DNA from: Bacteroidota bacterium
GTDB taxonomy: Bacteria > Bacteroidota > Ignavibacteria > Tepidaquicellales > Tepidaquicellaceae
Direction: 5' to 3'
Assembly (NCBI GenBank): GCA_003519545.1
Contig: DOWN01000223.1
Span: 1 to 5,853 of the forward strand
Length of the DNA: 5,853 bases
Below the pieces are notes generated by a model. It did no database searches. It had not been told where the DNA came from and was given only the letters and a program-made list of their open reading frames with translations. Each line of letters begins with the position of its first letter. The first letter of the stretch is position 1. A program made the translations under genes and the position numbers. Shown piece by piece: positions 1-5,853 of the stretch.

Positions 1-2223
1 CTTATTATATTATTATTAATAATTTTTAAATTACTGTTTCAATTAATTTTATATAAATCCGGATTCAGGTGGCTTAGTGCGGATGATTTTTGCAGAACGG
101 TCATTTCATATGAATGGAAGACTGATCCGAAATTATATTCAGGTGTATGGCTCTCACCACATTTTTGGCTTAATGGTATTTTTATGTTTTTTATAAAAGA
201 TATAATATTTGCCGCCGCAATTGTAAACGTAATAACATCCACTATCAGTTTATATTTTTTTTATAAGTTAACTGAACTTTGTTTTAATAAACAAAACGCT
301 ATAATATCATCGATTATATTCTGTGTATTCCCTTTTCAGGCATGGCTTGGGATGTCAGGTTTGCCTGAATCCACCGCATACTGTTTCATAATAGCAGGTA
401 TATATTATTTTATATTATGGTATAAATTTCAGAATCATAAAATCCTTTTTGTTTCATCTGTATTATTTGCACTTGCGAATGGATTCAGATATGAAAGTTG
501 GTTTTTTACAGGTACATTTATTTTATTTGTATTTATAATTTCATTAAGGCAAAAGGATTTTAAAGAAGTTTTAAAAAATTCCGGAATTGCTTTGATTTCA
601 ATAATCACAATAGGATGGTGGTTAATACAGAATTATATTGATCATAAAGATGCATTTTATTTTATAACCGAAACAGCAAAAATATATGATCAATTTAATA
701 CCGCAGGTTTTTTACAAAAATTAGTTCAATATCCGGTATTTGTTTTTTACACCGCACCATTAACTGCTGTGTTTTCATTTAAGATTATTTACGAAAGTTT
801 CAAAGGCAAAGAGTTTACATTAGAAAAAGTTTACATTTGGTTTAACCTGTTACAATTATTACTGTTGATAATTCAAGGAGTAATTGGAACGGGAGGAACA
901 AATATGATGTCGAGATATATTATTTTAAATGCGATTTTATTAATTCCATTATCTGTAAAACAGGCTTTAGAATTCAGAAAAATATTTGCTGTCAGTGTTA
1001 TATCAGTATTTGTTGTCATTAATATCATTTGGAGTTTTTATTATCCACAGCCATACAGAGAAGATACTTTTGAAGTTGGCAACACTATAAGATATTTGAT
1101 TGAAAAAAAATATATCGGTGAAAAGGAAAATATTTATTTTGAAGAAGACCCTGGATATCTTGATATATGGGCTATAAAATCACTCTCAAATCATCCGGAA
1201 AAAATTGTTCTCGGAACGTTTCCATTAATGAAAAAGCAAGACCGTAAAGGCAGAAGAAAAACTGAGTTAACGGATGATGAATTGAATATTCTGGAGATAA
1301 AACAATATTTGGAAAAAAATAATATAAATACAGCAATAGTAAGAAGCGACAGTTACACGGAAAAATTAAACAAATTAAGTATTCGTAATGAACAAATAGG
1401 AGATTATAAAATATTTTATCTGAAAGAAAATTCATCAAGCATTAATGATTCTTCAATTTCTTCATTTTCAAAAAATATAACTCGGATGAATAACAATCCT
1501 GATATGATTTTTTATGGAGGATTATTGGGGTTATCAAATTATGTGGTTGATAATACAAATCTCGGTATGAATCCACAAACCATCATACTGGAATGGACAG
1601 CATCAAATCCTAAGTTGTTAGATAGTCTTGAATATGAAGAATATGGTTTGGAAAGATACAGATCAATCATCAGAATTAAAACAATTGATTCAGATTCAAC
1701 GGTCTATACAATCACAAATAAAATTTTTTCTGACAGAAATCTGGAAGAGTTAATAGAGACTAACAGAATAAAAAATATTATTGTTTTAAAACCGTTCGCA
1801 TTACTACAATATTCAAGAAAATATGGTAAATCACCTTTTGACGGCGGAATTTATAATTTAGAGTTAAGTATTTATGATGAAAAATTTAAAAATGAATTGC
1901 TGGTTTTCAGAGGAGAAAATAAATATGCCCGTGATAAAATAATTTTTAAAGATACGTTAATTACAAAAGTTGCCGATTCGCTAAACATAAAAGTTGATAC
2001 ATCAAAAGTGAAACAAAGACTACAAGTGACACAGAGAGACAGCATAAATTATTCTTATAATTTAGGAAGTATAATAGCGATGTTCCCGGATTCGGATTAT
2101 AAAAAAATTGTTGAGAAGAGGTCAGACTTTGCGAGGATTGCACTTACATATAGTCTTCAATCAATATTATCCCAAAGATATCAGGCAGATCATATATTGA
2201 ATTGGGTTTTTACTTATTTTTAG
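1..2223 (+). CDS. GT-C superfamily membrane glycosyltransferase-like protein, 5' end missing
   Basis: The frame is open from base 1, so the gene begins left of the window; 740 codons are visible before TAG. Residue numbers count from base 1. Seen: a hydrophobic helix (1-18); a loop with 'SADDF' (Asp28-Asp29), then 'WLSPHFWLNG' (50-59); further membrane segments to about residue 345, with 'RYESW' near 163 and 'SRYIILN' near 304. An acidic pair in the first outer loop followed by R-Y-E-x-W and a late R-Y is the usual look of GT-C enzymes (PMT_2/ArnT-like), which transfer sugars from polyprenyl-phosphate donors on the outer face of the inner membrane. Residues about 346-740 are soluble: a mixed alpha/beta part to about 475, a Ser-rich linker (about 478-491), then a probable beta-sandwich (about 499-640) with 'LEWTASNP' and 'GGIYNLELSIYD'. 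The first visible ATG (184) would remove the Asp-Asp loop and is not the true start. Donor and acceptor cannot be read from sequence. The TAG end is suspect (see 2221-2313). Confidence 0.8.
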   Translation, partial: LIILLLIIFKLLFQLILYKSGFRWLSADDFCRTVISYEWKTDPKLYSGVWLSPHFWLNGIFMFFIKDIIFAAAIVNVITSTISLYFFYKLTELCFNKQNAIISSIIFCVFPFQAWLGMSGLPESTAYCFIIAGIYYFILWYKFQNHKILFVSSVLFALANGFRYESWFFTGTFILFVFIISLRQKDFKEVLKNSGIALISIITIGWWLIQNYIDHKDAFYFITETAKIYDQFNTAGFLQKLVQYPVFVFYTAPLTAVFSFKIIYESFKGKEFTLEKVYIWFNLLQLLLLIIQGVIGTGGTNMMSRYIILNAILLIPLSVKQALEFRKIFAVSVISVFVVINIIWSFYYPQPYREDTFEVGNTIRYLIEKKYIGEKENIYFEEDPGYLDIWAIKSLSNHPEKIVLGTFPLMKKQDRKGRRKTELTDDELNILEIKQYLEKNNINTAIVRSDSYTEKLNKLSIRNEQIGDYKIFYLKENSSSINDSSISSFSKNITRMNNNPDMIFYGGLLGLSNYVVDNTNLGMNPQTIILEWTASNPKLLDSLEYEEYGLERYRSIIRIKTIDSDSTVYTITNKIFSDRNLEELIETNRIKNIIVLKPFALLQYSRKYGKSPFDGGIYNLELSIYDEKFKNELLVFRGENKYARDKIIFKDTLITKVADSLNIKVDTSKVKQRLQVTQRDSINYSYNLGSIIAMFPDSDYKKIVEKRSDFARIALTYSLQSILSQRYQADHILNWVFTYF

Positions 2224-2313
2224 GAAAATTTACGTTACTATTATCATGTAAAAGGTAAATATTATAACAATTTGCCGCTTAATGATGCGTATGTATATTT
2301 TATGAAAAATTAA
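2221..2313 (+). other. In-frame open extension beyond the TAG stop of the glycosyltransferase gene
   Basis: After TAG (2221-2223) the same frame stays open for 29 codons (2224-2310) and ends at TAA (2311-2313). The codons read as plausible protein, ending in 'LPLNDAYVYFMKN', with aromatic and basic residues. GC by codon position is about 10/29, 4/29 and 6/29 for positions 1, 2 and 3, the coding-like order. The TAA overlaps the stop of the converging dapF-like gene (TTA at 2310-2312), giving a tail-to-tail TTAA junction. Inference: the ancestral C-terminus probably lay at 2313, and the TAG is a nonsense mutation, sequencing error or leaky stop. In DNA this AT-rich a chance open run of 29 codons is uncommon but not rare, so this is suggestive rather than proven. 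Confidence 0.45.
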
Positions 2314-3146
2314 ATTTTTTTTGATGAACCCGTTAATTTCATTTTTTCAATTTTATTTTCCTTAAAAATAAAATCTACAGTTAAAATTTCTTTGCTTCGT
2401 GTAAAGATTTTAATGGGAGAATTAAGATTATATTTTATATAACTGTATATTGCCACTGATAACGAACCTGTTCCACTTGCCAAAGTTTCACTTTCAACTC
2501 CCCTTTCATAAACTCTTGACTCTACAATTGATTCTTTCTCAGAGACCAAGTTAATAAAATTTACATTCGCCCCTTCCGGCATTAATTCTTTATGATATCT
2601 GAAATATTTACCTAATTTTATAATTTCAATATCGTCGAGAGATTGAATTTCTTTGTCTAATTTTGTCAATTCAGACAGGGGAATTACAATATGAGGAGAA
2701 CCGACATCTACATAGCCGCAATTAATCTCATTAAACCAGTTCTCAAAATTTACAACTAATCTTATATTAGGATTAACAATTTTTGGCGGAGGGAATTCAA
2801 CAGAAATTAAATCATCCGATAATATTTCAGTTTTAAAAATATTATCAAGTGCCTCGATGGATATATTTTTTTTATTTACATCAATATTATCTGAAATACC
2901 CTTCGCAGAACATCTTAATCCATTGCCGCATAAACCGGAATCTGTTCCATCACGGTTAAAATAATTCATTTTATAATCTGCCCGATCACTTTTTTCTAAA
3001 AAAATTATTCCGTCTATTTTTGAATTATCCGGTAATGAAGCTAAATCAAGTACTCTTGATTTTTTATCATGTAATTGATTTTCCAAATTGTTAATAATTA
3101 TAAAATCATTTCCGGCACCGGAATATTTCATATAATTATTATTCAT
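2310..3146 (-). CDS. dapF: Diaminopimelate epimerase family protein with second catalytic Cys replaced by Ser
   Basis: The 278-residue protein has the DapF two-lobed layout. DapF interconverts LL- and meso-diaminopimelate in the cytoplasm for peptidoglycan and lysine, using two cysteines as acid/base without a cofactor. Seen: 'SGAGNDF' (9-15, Asn13), 'NRDG' (64-67), 'CGNG' (73-76) with first catalytic Cys73, 'GSPH' (149-152, Ser where many have Asn), 'GANVNF' (192-197), 'YERG' (213-216), and 'ETLASGTGS' (220-228) where the family has 'ETLACGTGA'. The second catalytic cysteine is therefore Ser224 (AGT at 2477-2475). The other cysteines are Cys79 and Cys143. The C-terminus stops at 'TGSSKKI', several residues short of the usual G-P-A-x-x-V-F-x-G ending. 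Met1 is chosen because its spacing to G-x-G-N-D fits the family and a good SD lies 7 nt upstream; Met6 would be short. The start overlaps the lptD stop by 1 nt. Family assignment is firm. Epimerase activity is doubtful; a weakened enzyme or a paralogue with another substrate is possible. Confidence 0.93.
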   Translation of the reverse strand: MNNNYMKYSGAGNDFIIINNLENQLHDKKSRVLDLASLPDNSKIDGIIFLEKSDRADYKMNYFNRDGTDSGLCGNGLRCSAKGISDNIDVNKKNISIEALDNIFKTEILSDDLISVEFPPPKIVNPNIRLVVNFENWFNEINCGYVDVGSPHIVIPLSELTKLDKEIQSLDDIEIIKLGKYFRYHKELMPEGANVNFINLVSEKESIVESRVYERGVESETLASGTGSLSVAIYSYIKYNLNSPIKIFTRSKEILTVDFIFKENKIEKMKLTGSSKKI

Positions 3147-3157
3147 TAAAAGTCTCC
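3144..3157 (-). promoter_or_regulatory. Ribosome binding site and TAATG stop-start overlap for the dapF-like gene
   Basis: On the - strand GGAG (3157-3154) lies 7 nt before ATG (3146-3144), inside the last lptD codons (Gly-Asp-Phe-stop). The lptD TAA (3148-3146) shares its last A with the dapF ATG. This fixes the start at 3146 and indicates translational coupling. Confidence 0.75.
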
Positions 3158-5653
3158 AAATACTCCTCTGTTAGAAGTTTGTTTAGTAATTTTTACATCC
3201 TGAAGTTGAGGTGCTTTAATTCTTACTTCAAATCTGAATCCTTTAAAAGAGCCCGTAGGATACCAGTTAAAATTTGCTTCCCATGAATTCAAATCTCTGT
3301 AAGCGGTTATATATGGTGCATTAATTTGTTTATTTAATAAATCATAAGATGCAGTAAAAGTTAATTTCCATTTCTGTGTTAAATTAAATTGTAGGTTACC
3401 GCTTAAATTTGATGAACGGAATACATTTAGCGGATCAAATTTGGATTCAGAATAATTGTAATTTAAAGTACCCGTAAATGGGATAAAATATTCAATTTCT
3501 TTAGGATTCCGATTTAAAGTATCATTTTCATTTTCTCTATTCGAAAATTCAAAATTATATGATGTAGAAGCGTTTATATTAAAATTTGTTAAATCTGCAA
3601 TTTTATTTTCTGAATCCCAAAGATAAATATTTACTCTTGTTCTTTTTACAGGATCAAATTTATAAAAATTAAAACTTGCAGAACCACCAATATTTAATAT
3701 CTGTCCGATTTGAGTATTAAAATTTGTTCTAAGTTCTGAAAGTTTTAATGAGTCAGCGGCAAAATTATACCCCGCACCTGCATTAATTTCAATAAGTTTA
3801 AATTTATTATCAACAGAATCGTTTTCTTTTATTTTCATTTCAAATAAATTATTCAAATTAAAATTAACAGACTGTTCTTCACCGGAGGGAGCACCTCCAA
3901 AAATTTCTCTTTCAAAAAATGAATACTTTACTTCAGTTCCAAATTGATTTACATAAGTTCCAAAATAACCAAACGAAGGATTTGAAAAATCAGGTCTGTA
4001 AGAATAAGAAATAGAAGGTGTAATCGTATGTCGTATTCCGGTTACATTAAAAATCTGTGGATTGAAAATTCCAACAAGTTTTGTATTGACTGAAACTCCG
4101 GTATTAAAATATCTTACAGGTTTAAAACCTTCAACATCTGTTGTGGTAACTGTGCTATCAATGGGATTAAAAGATTTTATAACTGATTTTGTGTACCAGA
4201 GTTCTGTATAATTAAAAAATGGAGTAATGTTTATATTAGATGAAGGAGGTGAAAAGTTTAAATTTACATTATGTGCAAATCCAAGTCTTGAATCCCTGAC
4301 TGTTGTATCCCTGCTAAAACTATTTACAAAATTTAATTTTGTTCTTCTGTGTTGAAAATTACCGTTATAAGAATAGGAAATATATTCGTAAAAATTTCCT
4401 GAGTTAAAGGAAGTTGTGTTGTTATCTCTGAACGGGAAAGTTGTAGAATTACTAAACAAGACGGCAGGTAAATTTTCTCTTATATCACCGTTAACTAAAT
4501 TTTGATCTCTTGAATAGTTAAGACTTAATGAAAAAGGGGTTCCTTCCCAAAACTTTGATAATGTAAGATTCGAAATTACATTTTGTCTCAGCAGTTGATT
4601 TAAATTGTTTGAAGAATTATCATAATAACTTTGCCCGCTTACAAAAGTCATATTTGCATTCAGTTGAGTGGTAGGATTTATACTCTGACTGTGAACAAGA
4701 GAAAATAAATATTCATCAGAAGAAAATTTATTAAAATCTTGATCATCACCAAGTCTTATTCTCGAATAACCTGCATTTACTTCTCCTGTAAAATTATATC
4801 TTAAAGCGTATCTGAATCTGGAACTGAAATCAATTCTGCCTCTTGTGAAAAATGAGATCAATCCGTTCACATCCAGATAATCATTTATAGCCCAGTAATA
4901 TCCAAACTTTGAAATATACTGACCGTATGTGGCATCATCACCAAAAGTCGGAGGAATCAATCCGGAACTTCTTCCTCCCCTGTCAGGAAAAATTGCGAAC
5001 GGCAACCAAAAGACCGGGACACCTTCAATATATAAGAAAACTGATTTTGCAATTATTTTGTCATCAGTTATTACTTTCATTTCAGGAGAAAGGAAATAAT
5101 ATTCAGGGTCTTCTTTATTTGTTGAAGTAGTATATATTCCGTTTTTTATGAAAAAAATATCAGAGTCAACTTTTTTTATTTTTTCTCCGAAATAATATCC
5201 AATCTCGGCATCTGAATAGCCCATAGAGACTGTACCCTGCTGAGTTTTAAAATTATATCTTAAAATACTTCCTTCATATTTAGTTTCACCCTGAAACATC
5301 AATGGCAATTGAACAATATTGTTATTGTCCAGTGAATCAGGAATTCCGATTGCTTCAAGAATCTGAGTTTCCCTGTCAATAATAATTATACCTGAATTTA
5401 GTTTCAAATCCTGATAAGTAACTTCAGCATTATTATATAAATATAGTTTATCAGTTTTAAAATCAAACACTGCTGAATCAACTGCCGAATAATTTATAAT
5501 TCCGTTTATATCGGACTGAGCAACTAAGGAATCATTTACATTTGAAATAACAGAGTCGGTTAAAGAAGTGGCAGTATCATTAGATTCATCAGATTGAGAA
5601 AATACAGGTGAGTTTATAAGAAAAAGAAATAATATTAAAAAATATAATTTCAT
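3146..5653 (-). CDS. lptD: LPS-assembly outer membrane protein LptD
   Basis: This 835-residue protein matches LptD, the outer-membrane barrel that inserts lipopolysaccharide (or lipooligosaccharide) into the outer leaflet. In the family it works with the lipoprotein LptE and receives lipid from the LptA-like periplasmic bridge. Seen: a signal peptide (1-19, 'MKLYFLILFLFL', likely cleaved near 'VFS|Q'); a Ser/Asp/Asn-rich spacer to about 50; an OstA/LptA-like beta domain (about 51-210); the junction motif 'PVFWLPFAIFP' (213-223) followed by 'GRSSGLIPPTFG' (227-238), both typical of LptD; then a long run of alternating polar/aromatic strands (about 245-835) ending in Phe835, as expected for a Bam-folded barrel. 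'PDFSNPSFGYFG' (554-565) resembles Bacteroidota/Ignavibacteriota LptD. There is no cysteine anywhere, so the disulfides of E. coli LptD are absent. ATG follows the upstream TAA directly, with no clear SD, suggesting coupled translation. The end overlaps dapF by 1 nt. Confidence 0.9.
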   Translation of the reverse strand: MKLYFLILFLFLINSPVFSQSDESNDTATSLTDSVISNVNDSLVAQSDINGIINYSAVDSAVFDFKTDKLYLYNNAEVTYQDLKLNSGIIIIDRETQILEAIGIPDSLDNNNIVQLPLMFQGETKYEGSILRYNFKTQQGTVSMGYSDAEIGYYFGEKIKKVDSDIFFIKNGIYTTSTNKEDPEYYFLSPEMKVITDDKIIAKSVFLYIEGVPVFWLPFAIFPDRGGRSSGLIPPTFGDDATYGQYISKFGYYWAINDYLDVNGLISFFTRGRIDFSSRFRYALRYNFTGEVNAGYSRIRLGDDQDFNKFSSDEYLFSLVHSQSINPTTQLNANMTFVSGQSYYDNSSNNLNQLLRQNVISNLTLSKFWEGTPFSLSLNYSRDQNLVNGDIRENLPAVLFSNSTTFPFRDNNTTSFNSGNFYEYISYSYNGNFQHRRTKLNFVNSFSRDTTVRDSRLGFAHNVNLNFSPPSSNINITPFFNYTELWYTKSVIKSFNPIDSTVTTTDVEGFKPVRYFNTGVSVNTKLVGIFNPQIFNVTGIRHTITPSISYSYRPDFSNPSFGYFGTYVNQFGTEVKYSFFEREIFGGAPSGEEQSVNFNLNNLFEMKIKENDSVDNKFKLIEINAGAGYNFAADSLKLSELRTNFNTQIGQILNIGGSASFNFYKFDPVKRTRVNIYLWDSENKIADLTNFNINASTSYNFEFSNRENENDTLNRNPKEIEYFIPFTGTLNYNYSESKFDPLNVFRSSNLSGNLQFNLTQKWKLTFTASYDLLNKQINAPYITAYRDLNSWEANFNWYPTGSFKGFRFEVRIKAPQLQDVKITKQTSNRGVFGDF

Positions 5654-5853
5654 TTATTTAACTATTACATCATCGGATAATTCGTTTTTATCGTCCTCTC
5701 GCGGAGGAAATTCAGAAATTAATATTTTTCCGATTTCTCTGATTATGAAAATTAATCCTTCTTTATATTTTTCATTACGGAAATAACTGACAGATTCATT
5801 GATTAAATTATTCCAAACAAAATCTTGTATTTTTGAATTAATACCTTCATCTG
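5654..5853 (-). CDS. C-terminus of a probable TPM-domain protein, 5' end missing
   Basis: A - strand frame enters from the right edge (first whole codon at 5851) and gives 65 residues before TAA (5656-5654). It starts 'DEGINSKIQDFVWNN', continues with 'YFRNEKYKEGL', and ends 'NELSDDVIVK'. The pattern G-I-x(3)-I-x-D, then I-N-E, then a hydrophobic/aromatic pair, K-Y-x-x-G-L and an amphipathic helix resembles the end of TPM domains (family form: G-L-E-x-x-L-P-D ... I-I ... F-K-x-x-x-Y-x-x-G-L). The tail after 'EFPP' is acidic and probably flexible. TPM proteins are poorly understood envelope-associated proteins; a few act in photosystem repair, and in bacteria they often sit near LemA genes. 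The stop abuts the lptD ATG with no gap, so it should be co-transcribed with lptD and dapF. That a gene is here is clear; the TPM label rests on remembered family pattern only. Confidence 0.6.
   Translation of the reverse strand, partial: DEGINSKIQDFVWNNLINESVSYFRNEKYKEGLIFIIREIGKILISEFPPREDDKNELSDDVIVK

Noticed and set aside
184..186. ATG as the start of the glycosyltransferase gene
   Set aside because: The same frame is open back to base 1 and encodes a membrane helix and the Asp-Asp loop needed in this family; the gene simply starts outside the window.
1172..1438. Open frame on the - strand inside the glycosyltransferase gene, and similar short ones at 39-242 (-), 1961-2143 (-) and 4909-5130 (+)
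   Set aside because: They lie antisense to genes with clear family motifs, have no recognisable protein pattern and look like composition by-products.
2221..2223. Recoding of TAG as a sense codon in this organism
   Set aside because: The three other visible stops are TAA and the other genes contain no in-frame TAG, so a single TAG is no evidence for a changed code.
2229..2259. Possible hairpin terminator between the converging genes (TTTAC-G-TTAC, 9-nt loop, GTAA-AAG-GTAAA)
   Set aside because: The stem is A/T-rich with an internal bulge and no T-run follows; it also lies within the coding-like extension. Too weak to call.
2305..2319. A/T-only inverted repeat AAAAATT-A-AATTTTT at the gene junction
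   Set aside because: The 1-base spacer cannot form a hairpin loop and such runs are expected by chance in this AT-rich DNA; part of it codes for the Lys-Lys-Ile end of DapF.

Overview
The window is strongly AT-rich, densely packed DNA from a Gram-negative bacterium. The protein styles point to the Bacteroidota/Ignavibacteriota side of the tree: an LptD whose barrel carries a 'PDFSNPSFGYFG' stretch, a signal peptide ending in 'VFSQ', and a DapF with 'GSPH' in place of 'GNPH'. The lineage is inferred from protein style only; no rRNA or tRNA is present.

Layout: two transcription units converge near 2.3 kb. On the + strand, positions 1-2223 hold one large gene that enters from the left edge. It encodes a GT-C type membrane glycosyltransferase-like protein with about ten membrane segments followed by roughly 390 residues of soluble sequence. 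The frame is open from base 1, and the characteristic Asp-Asp motif lies before the first ATG of the visible frame. On the - strand, reading from the right edge leftward, three genes are packed with no spacer: the last 65 codons of a probable TPM-domain protein, lptD (outer-membrane LPS assembly translocon), and a dapF-like gene (diaminopimelate epimerase family). The junctions are TAA|ATG (0 nt) and TAATG (1-nt overlap), so these three are very probably one operon. All three visible themes (surface glycan transfer, LPS insertion, peptidoglycan/lysine precursor) are cell-envelope functions.

Two things stand out. First, the DapF-like protein keeps the first catalytic cysteine (Cys73) and nearly all ligand motifs, but the second catalytic cysteine is a serine (Ser224, codon AGT), and its C-terminus is also a little short. 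Second, the + strand gene stops at a TAG (2221-2223), but the same frame then continues for 29 coding-looking codons to a TAA that overlaps the dapF stop as TTAA. This suggests a recent nonsense mutation, a sequence error or readthrough.

No RNA genes, mobile elements, CRISPR arrays, convincing promoters or strong terminators were seen, and no stretch longer than about 90 bases lacks a gene.
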